Shown piece after piece: positions 1-12,339 of a DNA stretch of 64,000 bases. The DNA lies in the NCBI RefSeq assembly GCF_022458985.1, contig NC_061789.1, forward strand, positions 4,381,501 through 4,445,500. Reading direction: 5' to 3'. The notes under the pieces are model-generated. The model ran no database searches. It saw nothing but the letters and a program-made list of their open reading frames with translations, and was not told the DNA's origin. Made by a program: the position numbers and the translations under genes. Position 1 is the first letter of the stretch, and each line of letters begins with the position of its first letter. Source of the DNA: Mugil cephalus (lineage: Eukaryota; Chordata; Actinopteri; Mugiliformes; Mugilidae).

Positions 1-1153
1 TTTTGTGTTAACACAGGTGTGTTAGTCATGTTGTGTTGCGGTAAATCGATTAATGTGGTCACATTTTGGGGATGCAACACTTTTCTGGAGACAAAAAAAG
101 TGTTTTCAAGTTTGTGCATGAAACAAACTGAACATATTAAGACACATGAGGTGCGTTGCTGATAGGAAGTTAACAAGAGGCATTAATTTACCATGAGACT
201 ACAGAATAATAACTAACTCTTATTCTTAACTCTGTTAATCAGCACATCAGTAAAACTATTAATATGTGCAGGTTTAAGAGAATTAAAGAGAAAAGCCGTT
301 GGTTATTGGTGTTTATCTCTCCTCAAACATAAAAGAATAAAATCCGTGCTCGGTTATTACTCTTTACTTCTTCTTCTTTTCCTTTTATGCTGCCGCAGAG
401 GAAACATGTAAGTAGGTTTGATTTAACGGGAGCATAATTAAATGCCACGTACGTCCCGAGCAGCCGTCGTGTTATTGCGGCCGAATTGGATTTGGTTTCT
501 TATTGCGAAAGCGACGGCGCTGGCATTTATTTTATATGAAACAGGTGAAGCACTAGTTTTTGCTCGGGGGCAGTGGAGCGAGAACCTGTATCAGAATATG
601 ATGAACGCGGTGCAGAGAGGAACCACGAGTCTCTTTTATTTTATTTTTTATTTTTTTTATGCCGAGGCTGTAGAGCTGCCAGCTCCTGTTTCCACACCAG
701 CAGCATCTCGTCTGAGTTTCACTTCCTGTGGCTCAGAGCTCTGCAGTCGACTGCTGAGCGGCTGATATGAGGAACTATCCTCCTCCTCCTCCTCTGCTTC
801 CTCTCATCTGTCCTTACCTTTACCTCCCCTCTTTCTCTCATCCTCTTGACCCTTTCTCCTCCTATCTACTAACGGATTAAGGTGTAACTCCGCTCCGTCT
901 TCTATATATCTTCCTGGCCTACTTTAGTATTTTTGGACACCACTAAAACCCCCGCCACTGTGGGAGAGACATACATTATTAAAAGCTCCCTCAGCAGCAT
1001 CTCTTTAGCGTTTCCCTGTTCTTCATTCCCTCCTGGTTCTGATTTCCTCTCCGTCCGCTGTTGTTTGCACATGTAAATTCCCACCACATGGTTCTTGATC
1101 TTCCTGCCTGTGATGTTCTGACCGACGACGGCCGACGTCTCTTTTCTCCACAG
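1..1153. other. Upstream intron sequence of the mei1-like gene, no exon recognised
   Basis: About 1.1 kb of AT-rich DNA precedes the first exon I can support. Open frames occur here, for example at 442-765, but they lack good splice sites and give low-complexity or unfamiliar peptides. I read this as intron of the gene whose last exons follow, because the next exon begins at a clean acceptor in phase 0 with no start codon. Confidence 0.5.
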
Positions 1154-4100
1154 AAGCACGAGTTCCTGTTGAGAGCGTCAGTGAACTGCCTGGGAGCTTT
1201 GCTGGGCTTCCTTCAGAGGAGGAGTCCCACTGCAGGTAACAGAGACTGAACATTTACAAATATATGCACGCAAGTATGGAAACGTATGGAAAATGGAAGT
1301 GTGAGCAGTGGCGGCTGCTGGTGAAATTTGGTTTGGTGGGACAACAGATGCATAATAGTTAATAAAGCAGCAAAAGAAGGTGAACATGCTTCTATGGTTG
1401 TTTACATCAGTGGTTCTCAAATAGTTTGGCTTCAGGATCTTAATGACAAGACTCACATTTATCGAAGGCAAAAACTGAATTAACTCAGTTGGTGTTTTCA
1501 TGCAAAATACTTGAAATATAAAACGTGCAACTACTGAGAAATATATATAAAACTCAGATTATGCAGGTTTGTCTGAGATTTGATGTTTAAGAACGTCAGT
1601 GAGATCACTGAGCTTTAATCCTCTGGATCTTAATTAATGAAAATGATTAAAGAAAACAAACAATTAATATCATAATTTATTTCTTATTTTTACACGATAC
1701 ACAACTATTTACTCAAATGCCATCATGTTATTTATTTATTTATTTTTTAAGTCTGAAAATTAGTTTCTGAAAAAAAAAGTTTGACATTTCAAATGTGTAG
1801 GAACCGTGGCTACACATCTGAGATAAAAGGCAGGACGTTTTTTTATGTTGGATAGTTGTAGAAAGTCCGGTAGATTAACTCTGAAGTCATTTATTGACTT
1901 AACTACATTTAAAATGAGTTATAAGTTAATTTTTTTTAGATTTCTGAATTAAGGATTTCTTTCCAGGTATAACAGTCCTTCATTAAATCTAATCTTCATC
2001 AAGGTTCTGCTATTCCTGATTGTTTTAAAATAACGGAGAGAGACCTGTTATTCTCTCTAAATATACATATATTTATGTATATGTCTGATTTTGTGGCTTT
2101 TTGTTAGTTTTCAGGACGCTACCAGAAGAAATAGAGCGTTATTAACCTCCCTCGTTCTAAATTAGACTTGTTGCTATGTCGTATTCTCTGCTCTTGTGTT
2201 TTCGTAGCCCGGCTGGTGTCGTCTCAGCCGTGGAGTCGGTTCCTGCTCGTCTGCCTGCTCGGCTCAGCGGAGAGCTGCCTCCTCCACCCCGCCATCCTCA
2301 GACTCATCGCACATGTGAGATTTGTTTCACACGCAATCACCGCTCCAGTCAAAAACCAATATCTGGGGTTATGGTTCTGAGCAGCGATAAATAATTGATA
2401 TTAAGAAGTATTAAAAGTTAATGAAGGTAATAAAAAAGTGTTCTGTCGTGCACACTGACACAATACGACGCATCACAATTAACGAAGAATTATTTTGTGT
2501 TGTGAGCTGATGGCAGATCTATAATTCCTGATAAGATGTTGTCTAATATTTGGGGATTGCGGCTAAATTGTAGCAGCTTCAGCTGATTTATGCTGTTTAG
2601 GTCCTTCTCCATTAGAGGAGGCTTTGATCGGCTCTAGATTCACTCCCCGGTGAGTTTACAGCTCCAAAAAAAACAGACACGGTTATAAAGAAATGTCTCT
2701 GACTTTTGACGAGAGGAACGGGGAGTCCTGCAGCCTCCACGCAGCCCTGATCTCAACAGTAACAAATCACTCAGGGACCACATGAAGACGCGGAGAAAAA
2801 CAAAAGTAAAGCCACAGAAATGTTCAAAGATGATGCTTTGAACAACGAAACACATAAAGCACCTTGAGAAAAGTTTGTGTCAACCATCAAAACAAATCAC
2901 GTGTGAATATATTATTCTCGGCTGCTGCTTCATTTGCACACTAGCGTATAAATCCCTCCATATCTCTCTTGTGGTGCTTGTTCATACCTGCATCTACCTG
3001 CGCATTTTTCTTGGTGTCCTCTGCAGCTGGTGCAGGACTCTGGCGTCGCTGCGCTGCAGGAGTCTGACCTGCTCCGGGTGATGGAGGCCGTGGAGCGGAG
3101 GGGGCTGAAGGAGCTCAGCCAGGAAGCAGCTCAGGCCCTGAGGCTCCTCCTGACGCAGGTAAACATCCAGACGTACAATAATGTGGAACATGGTGGCAAC
3201 TCTCACAGCCGAGAAGCTGCTCCGTGAATATCAATATTCCTCCAATGAATGAGTTTGGAAGGAAAATCAAGTTCACGTGCAGTTCAGTGTCAGTCTGTTT
3301 ATATTATTTTGAAAAGTGAAAAACAACACGGGCGAGATATGGACCAATAAAATACAAGCAGCAAAAACAGCACCAGTGGAGCTGAAAACCTCCAAACACA
3401 TAACTAATGTGTGTAAATAGGAATAAAATTATTATTCCAGCATTTCATGGGCAACGGTGTCTGAAGTCAGCACCTCTGTGTCTGGGAGAATTAAATCTGT
3501 GCCGTCGCTGTAAAGCTCCGAGTCAGAGTGATATCTGTTTATCTTCCAGTGGGCACGTTGTTGCTGCCGGCCATTTGTTTGAAGATGACTGCGCACACAC
3601 GGTCTCCTGCTGCAAATACAAATTAATGTGCATCCAGCCCGTGTGCTCCGCTCGGACTTCTTTTGTCAACGCTACCAGCCGTACTCGTTAAAATGCCGAT
3701 CCGTCTGAAGACGAGTCAGTCGTCTGCTTGTTGGAGGGTGATTAATTAAAAGATGTTTGGTGAAGCTCTTCTGCACTATCCTGTATCTATTGAGATAAAT
3801 TATCTTGGAGTTTACACCACGATGTCAAATAAGTAGAGCTTCCCAGTGATTATAACACGACAAGACAGCAGGAAAAATATTGGTGTCTCCAAATTAATAG
3901 TTGTATCGGATTCATTTATAACGATGGACAAATCATCTGAAGAAATAATGATCAAACATGTGTAAACTCAGACTTATCAGAAAGAAGTTTGGAACTTAAC
4001 ATTTGGATAACCACTAGAGACTAACACATATAAAAAATAATGATGTCTCAGACTCTTTAAGTGTTTTTGAAGCTCGGTGTGGGGTCTCAGGCTAATTTAA

Positions 4101-7100
4101 AAAATGGTCAAACAGGTGGAGCACGAGTTGAGCTGACTCCAAACAAGATCACTTTGTATTTCAGCTCACGCAACTTACACAACTCATTACACAACTAGGT
4201 ATTGCTGTATAGCCAGGACTGATGTGGGTCAATCATAGCGATTGAGAGCTGTTTTGAAGCTCAGTGTTGTGTCTCTGGCCGCCGCCATCTTGTTAGTGTC
4301 CTAACTCCGGGCTAATTTAAGTCGATCAAGTAGAGTGTGAGTGGAGCTACAACACAATCCTCCCACTTAAAATGGACACTACCTTTATTATGTAGCTTTA
4401 AGTCTTAAAGTTGTGAATATTATTTTATTTAAACTTGCACATTTCAACATGGACGTCTGTGAGGATTGACCATAGCCTGTATATAAATATGGACCATGTG
4501 TCTCCACTTCCTTGCAGTGGCCGAACTGACACTATTTTCCCGGGTGATGTAGATTTTGGAGCCAAAGTCAGATCAATATGGTCCGAGGGCGGAGCCATGA
4601 AATCTATGCCCCGCCCACACTTCATCCAGACTCACTCTCATATTTTTTACAACTCTCAACTCTGGCAGCTGGTAATGGCCATTATGTCACATCCTGTTTC
4701 TATAGACCCCTTTACAGCTCGTAAACAGTGTGACGTGTTTTGAGGGGCGGGGCTTAGCTGGAGGCAAAACCTCTCAAACACGCTAGCTTGTGAACACCGG
4801 TTAGCGTATTCCTACGGACTGTTTTGGCAAAAATGGATGAGAAAAACGCATATTTTAGATGATGTACTAATACATTCACTCCTCGTGAGAGTTATTTTTT
4901 TTAAAAGTTGACTGATGGGACTATATTCACTGACTCCTACGCTCTCACTCACTGAATGGACAATTTGACAAGATGTCCACCAGACATTTACACGGACCTA
5001 ATTCAGAAACCGAGCGTCTACACGAAAGAAAAATTAAAGGCAAACAAACCACAATGCAGCTTCTGCTTGGACAACCCTGAAACATGCAACTAATGTTGAG
5101 TTAGCTAGTGGTTAGCATTAGCAGTAGAGTCCCACAAATTGCGATGTAATTTCAGTCACAATTTAGTCAAACCCGCAACGTTATCCAGGCTGAAACTGAT
5201 GATGCATCACATTTTAATCCTGATATCAAGTGTTAGCTGCGAACACAGAGTTGTTGATTCCAATATTTTCTTTTAATTGCGTTTATTTGCTTTTTCAAAG
5301 CTTCCCTTTGTTTTGCCTCCAGCTAATGTGGTGATGTCACAGTGATGTCACCACATTAGCTGAAGGGATTTATAGCGTCAATTAACTAAAACTGCCTTGT
5401 TTGTTGTAATATAGCTTTCTTATGTATTTTTGATATATTTTTTATATTCTATTCTTTTTAGTCCACCCATATGTGCACTGTGTGCACTGCTTGTGATGTT
5501 GAATGTTGAGTGTCTGCTGCTGTATGAACAACCAGAATTTCCCCACTGTGGGATGAATAAAGGCAAACCTTATCTTATCTTTTCTTAAAACGAAACTCAT
5601 CCAAAAAGTTGGCACTTGGAACGTGCACCAACGTTATATCAAATCCTTGAAAAAAAACATATTTGACTTGTGTTTTACTGTTTTAATTTGCCCACTAACA
5701 TGGAGGAGGTGGAGCTTATGACCTTGACTGCAGCCAGACACCAGGGGGAGCTCTACTTGCTTTGGCTTCACTTTATAGGAGCAATCATGGCGTCCATCTT
5801 TATACACAGTCTATGAGACTGACTCGCTTTTAGAGCCTCTAGTGGTCAGTTTTTTTGGGTACTCCACTTTCCTGGAGGTTGCTTCAAAGTCCAAACTTCC
5901 CACAATGCATCAGGGCCGTCTGGGTTTGCCTCACAACATGGAGCCACGTCAGATTTTTTTTCTGTTAGCTCGAGTTGGGCTTCGTATGTAGAGGCAGGAG
6001 TGGGTTTTTAGTATGCTGAACGTAGCTCAGAGGAGGCAGAGGAGTGACAGGATGATGGCAGCTACTGCAGCTCCCAGCGCAGCTTGTTCCAGGAAACCGT
6101 GAACGCATGTGTGAATGCATGCGTCTGTCTGTCTGTCTGCCTGTCTGTCTGTCTGCCTGCCTGCCTGTCTGTCTGTCTGTCTGTCTGCCTGCCTGCCTGC
6201 CTGCCTGCCTGTCTGTCTGTCTGTCTGTCTGCCCTTTAGACAGAGTGGCCTCTGATGGCGGCCGAGTGGATCAGGGTTCAGGGTGACGTACGTTTGTTAA
6301 CAGCTGTGTGACTTTTGTTCTCTGGCATCGCGTCGTCGAACCGATCTGTCGCACACTCGCACACATTGAACTGCACAAGCTTTTCAGAGGCTTTTGATGC
6401 CTCTGGACGATTTATGATAAATACACACGATGAGGCACCAGTAAATACTTCATTCATAATTTATTAACCATCTGTCCTGCATTAATAGACACTCTGAGGC
6501 GGTTTATATGTTTTATATGTTAAATATTATGTTACAAACCAGTTGTTCTTAAGAGTTTAAGTTAACCATTTATAAACAATTAAAACTTATTCACACATGT
6601 ATATATATAATATTATGAACTTCTTATTGTTCTTATTGTAATTCATAAATAATTGAGGAAGTTATAAATCATTAACGGAGTTTTAGTGATGTACTTTTAT
6701 GAGGTCAAACGAGTTTTAAAGGCTCAGTTATTTTTGTGTTTCGGCTGCACGCTGATAAATAAACAGATAAATATGTAAATGTTATATCAAATGAAGAAAG
6801 AAACTGTTCTGCTTCTTGCTTCTGCTACATGAGGTCGAGGATTACGGTCAAATGCACGTATGCCGACCAGCCATAACATTATGACCACCTTCCTATTATC
6901 GTGTAGGTCTCCTTTGTGACTCCAAAACAGTTGTGACTCATCAGAGAATGAACATGGGCCTCCAGATGTTGTTAGTGGTGGGTGGGGGGAGATGGGGTGG
7001 GGGTGGGGGGGGGTCCTACGCGTTGGTTGAGGGGAGGGGCCTCTGTGGATCATCCATTGACTGTATATACTGTGGACAAACCCATCGTGACCAAGCCAAG

Positions 7101-9984
7101 TTGGATGAGCTTTACCTCCGCACACACTCAGATACCAAAGCAGCCTGGACATTGAGACCTGCCCACCTGTTATCTCAGGCTACAATGGGGGGGGGGGTCC
7201 TGTGGGGATTTGCTCCCCTTTGGAGCCTCTAGTGGCCACTCGATGAACTGCATTTTTTTTTTTAACTTTGCACGGGCTTCATCGCTCAAACCTGGAGGTT
7301 GATGCCTGGGATCATCTCACAGACACTCGATCCGTTTGGGATAAAGTGAATTTAGAGGCCACTATGGGGTGGGGGGGGGCTGCTCTGGTCTGGTCTAGGT
7401 GGATGCTACATGTCTAAGTAACATCCACATGAATGAATCCAAATGTTTCCCAGCAAAACACCAAATTGTCACAAAGATGGTTGATGTTATTTAGTGTCAG
7501 TGGTTTTAATGTTGTGGCTGATGGGTGTATGATCCGGTGACTAGTGTTAGAGGTTAGCAGGCGTAGCTTAGCTTCCCTCCAGACTTGAGGGACTTTGTAC
7601 CTGTATTGCACAATATTTCACCTTCTGGCCGTTTCTCTTTCACTCCCTCTTTGTGTTCTCTAAATTGTTCTCACCCCACTAACTCCGCCTCTGTCACCTC
7701 TGCCTCCTCTCCTGCACTTTTCAATTACTGAACAGTGTTGGAACATTTTTTTATTTTCCTTCACTTTGCCTTTTCCTTCAAACTGTACGTCCAGTAAAAC
7801 TCCATCTTCTAGAGAAACTTGACGGGAGCGGCAGCCAAAATAAAAACAGCCTTTTTTTCCTCCCATCGGGTTAAGTTTTGTATCGTCTCCGTGTGTGAAG
7901 CATCGAGACGAGAGCTCTCCAGCTGATCCAAACTCATCCCTGAAGTATTGAAGCAGATATTATCCATTCTGTCTGAACTCTCTGTTTTTCAGCATCACTT
8001 CTAATCCACTATGGTCCAGAGTAAAATGTTACGCGACCCCGTTCACCGCTGCACCTTTAGCTTTTCTGCTACGCTGAGGCAGAAAATGATGATGTAAAAA
8101 AGAGGCAAAAATAAGATGATAGCGAGTCCACTAGTATTTACACAAGCAAACAGATACACTGATGTTTAGCTGAGAGCAGCTTCTGTTGATGTTAATGGCA
8201 ATTTGGTGATAATTTAAATTTGCATTGGATGAACGTGAGTCTCCATAAAGGTTCTCAGTCATCCAGGTAAAGCTGAAATGAGGTTAACTGGACTTGTAGG
8301 ATTTCTAAAAGGCTCTTTTAATCTCTTCATGACATAACCTACGTATTTATCCTAAACCGCCTGTTACTTAGATGAGTGGCAAACATCTTCTAGTTGCTCT
8401 TATTTCCGATGGCTTTTTGGATTCTTTACTGATGCAGTGACTAAAACTAACACAAAGACGGAGTGAGACTTGAAATTTCGGTGCAATGACTCAGAGCACT
8501 GGGGCCTTGAGTGGGAAAAACATGGTGAAATGTATCAGTTAATACAGAGAGACCTGGAAAAATGTGGATTATCAGATTAAATTAAGAACAATTGGACTCA
8601 ACAATGATCCATTTGAACTAGTGTGGATTTAGAAAAGTGTATTAGCCTCAGATTGAGTTAGTTTTAGGTCATTTCAGTTCTGATAAATGTAGCTGAATAA
8701 AAGATGCTAACGCTAAGAGCTTTAATGAGAAGTAACGTTAGCCAAACAGTACTGTAGCGTTGAAAGGAGAATGAGGAGTGACCACAGATATTCCACTTTA
8801 GTGTTATTTATTGTTGGAGCTGTAATAGTCGCTGTCGACTGTAACTACACCAAAACAACAACGTGGACAAACGTATCTGACAGCCTCCAGAACGTAACAT
8901 TAGAAGTAACTTAAGGTTTGACTTCATTAACGAATACAGCATAAATTAATATTAAATAAACCACAGCACCAGGTTTCTGTGTCTGGATTCCAGCTGTTTC
9001 TTCTAATGCAGCGATACATTTACTTCTCTGTTCTTTGGCAGATATCTGTAAAAATATAAAATATATCTCTGACTGCTTCATATCTGTCAGTTCAGTCAAT
9101 CACACAACAGCTCTTCACCTTTTCTTTTTTAATTAGTTTTAGACACTATTAAAGTCTATAATTCAATCTGATGCTGCTAATCTCCACGTTCAACTGTCAC
9201 TCTTTGCTGCTCAGTGGCCGTAACCATGGAAACTTCAGCTTCACAGCTGTGACATCACATACGTGACCTCTACTCAAAAAGTCGTAGAATCCTCACTATC
9301 CCAGAGATGAGTTACCAAGATGGCCGCCCCCGTGTGTAAACAGTAATTAGAAGCTCTTGTAATATTCCATTTATTAGCACTTCTAATTAGTTTTAGGTCG
9401 TACAGACAGTTTTTTTCCACATACATGTGTTAAAACGCTGTTACAGTGTAATTAAGTCTTGTCTTCTCTGAGTAAAATGTGGACGTTGTTGTCCTATAAT
9501 TTGTGTCATATCTACTCCCCACCACTCTCTTATAATTAATAAAGACTTGGATGAAAGCTTGTTTTTTAATATAAGACGACTTAGACAACTGAGAAGCTTT
9601 AGAGACACTCTGTATATGTCATTAGTGTAGTATACGTCTCTCTGTGAACATGTGATGCAGATTATTTTGCTTCTTTATACATCAAACTATTCACTGTGTC
9701 TAAATCTTTAATCCCAAACCCGACATTATTTCTGATGCTCCATCGTATAATTTGGGACGGAGCGTCTCGGTTCATTTATTGGTGCTTCTAGATGTATATG
9801 CACTGTATATATGTGTCACCACTTATAACTGATGTCACATCTGTCCATTCAGATCCAGACCAGCGTCCTCCTGCCCACGGAGGAGCACAGGCACAGAGCC
9901 AGGACTCTGGTGGAGGCGCTCGGCCCACAGACGAGCGACCAGAGCTGCAGCCCTGACCTGTCAAACCACATCCTGTATCCCTGA
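1154..9984 (+). CDS. mei1: mei1-like, meiotic double-strand-break formation protein 1, 3' end only
   Basis: Four exons join in one frame: 1154-1235, 2208-2314, 3027-3158 and 9853-9984 (stop TGA 9982-9984). Every junction is AG/GT and the phases agree (phase 0 in, phase 1, then 0, 0), giving the last 150 residues. The peptide is helical and leucine-rich (for example FLLRASVNCLGALLGFLQ and SDLLRVMEAVERRGLKEL), as expected of an ARM/HEAT-like protein. MEI1 is needed for meiotic DNA break formation in germ cells. The name rests mainly on context: human MEI1, CCDC134 and SREBF2 lie in this order on one strand, and the next genes here are ccdc134 and srebf2. The last intron (3159-9852) is 6.7 kb and holds a TIR transposon, a tetranucleotide repeat and a Tc1 relic. 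The 5' part of the gene lies outside the window. An alternative is another helical-repeat protein. Confidence 0.65.
4470..5816. mobile_element. Non-autonomous DNA transposon with terminal inverted repeats, copy 1
   Basis: The left end (4470-4493, ccatagcctgtatataaata...) is matched in reverse complement by the right end (5793-5816, ...tatacacagtctatg). The ends therefore form imperfect terminal inverted repeats of about 24 bp around a 1.35-kb body with no convincing transposase frame. A second, rearranged copy lies in the opposite orientation at about 40632-41855 and shares both ends and internal blocks. The superfamily is not assigned. Confidence 0.65.
5500..5583 (+). mobile_element. Retroposon 3' tail (LINE/SINE type) nested in the TIR element
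   Basis: The stretch has the form common at fish LINE/SINE 3' ends: aatttccccactgtgggat, then gaataaagg, ending in direct repeats of ttatct. It lies inside the TIR transposon 4470-5816, so it looks like a nested insertion. The 5' limit is unclear; the AT-rich block from about 5390 may belong to it. Confidence 0.45.
6124..6233 (+). repeat. Tetranucleotide microsatellite (CTGT)n/(CTGC)n
   Basis: About 27 tandem tetranucleotides alternate in blocks of ctgt and ctgc within the last mei1 intron. The interrupted pattern is typical of a microsatellite that mutates by slippage. Confidence 0.95.
6859..7530 (-). mobile_element. Tc1-like transposon relic, family A, internally deleted
   Basis: The left end contains ccagccataacattatgacc and the right end the inverted counterpart ggttttaatgttgtggctga, the terminal repeats of a Tc1/mariner-like family common in fish. 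On the minus strand a frame keeps FCWETFGFIHVDVT, close to the transposase stretch FCWETLGPAIHVDVT (family knowledge). At about 0.67 kb it is well short of a complete copy (about 1.2-1.6 kb). The middle is degraded and includes G-rich runs near 6990-7010. It cannot encode a transposase. Related pieces occur at 32772-32908 and 62850-63000. Confidence 0.8.
8505..9275 (+). repeat. Dispersed 0.75-kb repeat, copy 1 (inverted relative to 28556-29300)
   Basis: Blocks along this stretch match the reverse complement of 28556-29300. The matches include the segment around cctggaaaaatgtggattat (near 8551), the one around aatctccacgttcaactgtc, and tggccgtaaccatgg. Both copies keep a short frame reading [18 protein letters not shown] on the minus (copy 1) or plus (copy 2) strand. 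I do not recognise the family; that peptide is the only coding hint. Confidence 0.75.
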
Positions 9985-11639
9985 GCTGAAGTGAAGCACA
10001 CACACACTCACTCACACAGAACCCTGCAACACGTTTCCCATTGTTTATTTAATCCACGGTGAGTTAGACGTCTAGTTTGTGTTTCACGTTTAAGGCACAC
10101 GGTTATTAAACGTCAGGTTGAATCGATGTCTGTCGGACGTTAACTGCTAAACATGCTGCATTGAAGTTTAGGGAACTCTGCCTTCAAGTGAAACCTCCTA
10201 ATAGTTTCACTTTCACGAGTATAAATCTAGATTCACACACTTCCGTTGTGTCTCGCTGTGTTTAACTGCTCCTTAACGCTCATGTTCAGACGAGCTGGAG
10301 ACGTGTCCGTCTGTCTGTCTGACTTCTCACTGTTACAGGACTGATGCTTCACATTCGTTGTTTTGTAAATGATTAATTTAACAGTTGTTTTCTGATCGTT
10401 CTGTTCTGATCTGAAAGAAGTTTTTCCTCCTTTAGTTTCTACTGAGAAATAATTTTACTGCACGTGTTTGTTAGAATGTGTTTCCTCTGTAAAAAAAATA
10501 TATTTGTGCCTTTGTTTTGGGCCAGAATTCATTATAAATGTAAAGCAGCCACAGTAACACAGATTCATCTCAGCCACTGAGCAACTATTTCCACTTTTAT
10601 TTATCCTTTCATATCCTTCCATATGTACTTATTATTTTTATTATTTCTCTTTGTATTTAGCGTTTTTTATTAATTCGTCTTTACATTTCCACCTTTATTT
10701 TTTATTTATCTTTATATTTCTTCATTTATCTATTTCATTATTTTATTTGTTTGTCATTATATTTCCATATTTACTTATTATTTTAGTCATTATATTATTT
10801 TTTATTTATTTGTTATATTTCCACATTATTTATCTTTATTTATTTCTTCATAAATATATGTTTTAGGATTAATTATTATTATCGTTTTTATTATTCTTTA
10901 TAATCCCCCGTTTATTGATTTCATTATTTCTTTTGTTTCTCTTTATATTTCCATATTTATTTATTATTTTAGTTATTATAAATCATATTGTGTTATATTA
11001 TGTTATCTTACGTTTTAGGTTTAAATATTTATTATATTTTTATTTATTTACTTATAAATATATGTTTGACATTTTTTGATTTAAACATTTTATTTATTTG
11101 TCTTTATATTTGCTTTCGCTTATTTTATTTTATTTTATTTTATTTTATTTTATTTTATTTTATTTTATTTTATTTTATTTGTGGCACTCCTGTCACTCCA
11201 TATACTATAAAAACTGGCCTGTTAAAATATCCACACCCCCTCTTTTATGTGGTTAAAACTTAATCAAAGCAATTAAAATATTGTAAATTAACTTTCTTTG
11301 TAATAACACCTTCCATAATACGGATTTATCGCGTTAATTTAATTTAAAACTACTAATAATAATGATCTGAGGAGGAAACGGAACGCTGTGTCTCCCTGTG
11401 TCTCCCTCTAAGTCCTCCGTGTGGAAACAACATCCTCCTCCCCGCTGTCATTCGTCCACGACAAACCCGTGGAGTGGAGCAGCCGGGAGCCGCATGTAAA
11501 TCAACACCTCCTCCTCCGTCGTTGTCACCCGAGGAGGGTTTTACAGACCAGCCGTCCCGTCGAGCTCGCTTTGAGTAGAAATTAAATTTAAAACAAACAA
11601 ACCAAAAAAAAAAAAAAAAAAAAAAGCAAATGTACATAT
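9985..11639. other. Spacer between mei1-like gene and ccdc134, AT-rich
   Basis: This holds the mei1-like 3' UTR (a possible attaaa signal near 10104) and then about 0.5 kb (10600-11110) made almost only of T/A words such as tttatt. I see no gene in it. Frames in the AT-rich block are low-complexity artefacts. Confidence 0.6.
11120..11181 (+). repeat. Pentanucleotide microsatellite (TTTTA)n
   Basis: About twelve perfect tandem copies of tattt close the AT-rich tract in the mei1-ccdc134 spacer. Confidence 0.95.
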
Positions 11640-11729
11640 ACGCGGAGAGAGATTAAACTGGAGGAGTTTGGAGGAGACGCTGCTCGCTGATCGCTGCCTT
11701 GTGGCGCTGCCGATTCTCGCTACAACACG
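11640..11729 (+). promoter_or_regulatory. ccdc134: Putative ccdc134 first exon (5' UTR) and promoter area
   Basis: GC-richer sequence ends in a strong donor (cacg/gtgagtgg, GT at 11730). The coding first exon further down has a good acceptor at 14067-14068 (gtttacag) only 39 bp before the ATG, so an upstream non-coding exon is needed, and this is the best candidate. The promoter would lie just 5', near 11400-11640. Position and splice partner are inference. Confidence 0.4.
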
Positions 11730-12150
11730 GTGAGTGGACCTCGAGTTTCCGTGGCTGTAATGTCCAGCGGGTTTTCTCCGGGATGCTGACCGCTGGCTGC
11801 CTGCATCCAGCGGGGTTATACAGCTGTGGCGACGCGCTGCATCAAATCAAACTTCACAAAAAAAAAAAAAAAAAAAAAAGGAAGGAAGGAAAAACGCGCA
11901 CAATTCAGGGAAGTCTTCTCTAAATGTGTTGGGTTTTTTTTTTTTTTGCAGAGATGTTGGATGTTATAGAATTGGAGTAATTGCACGCAGGCAAGTGGTG
12001 CAGCAGATGTGGGGGAAGTCGGGTCAGGTGGGGGACATGCGATCAATTAAACAATCCGTAATTGAACGGTGCACGCGTATTCAGCCGACGCTCCCCATTA
12101 CGCATGTCCGCGGATTTGCCTCTGCATGAGTGATGACAGAGGAGGTGGTG

Positions 12151-12187
12151 GAGGAAGGAAGGAAGGAAGGAAGGAAGGAAGGAAGGA
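12151..12187 (+). repeat. (GGAA)n microsatellite
   Basis: About nine tandem ggaa units. GGAA tracts can act as ETS-factor binding arrays, but nothing here shows such use. Confidence 0.9.
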
Positions 12188-12339
12188 GATGCAAAGGGAG
12201 ACCGAAAGAGAGATGATGTGTCCGTGCTTGAACCTTTAAAAAAGTCTCCCACTCCCCCAAGGCTGTGCCCCCCCCCCCCCACCCAGGATCCAGCTGCACA
12301 TCCAGCTGTTTCATCACCAGCCTCTTGGAATTAGGATTT

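Noticed and set aside
442-765. 107-codon open frame near the start of the window
   Set aside because: It has no homology I recognise, is hydrophobic and T-rich, lacks splice sites, and lies where an intron is expected.
10651-11263. Two open frames rich in Phe, Ile, Leu and Tyr
   Set aside because: They are read-outs of AT-rich and (TTTTA)n DNA, not membrane proteins.
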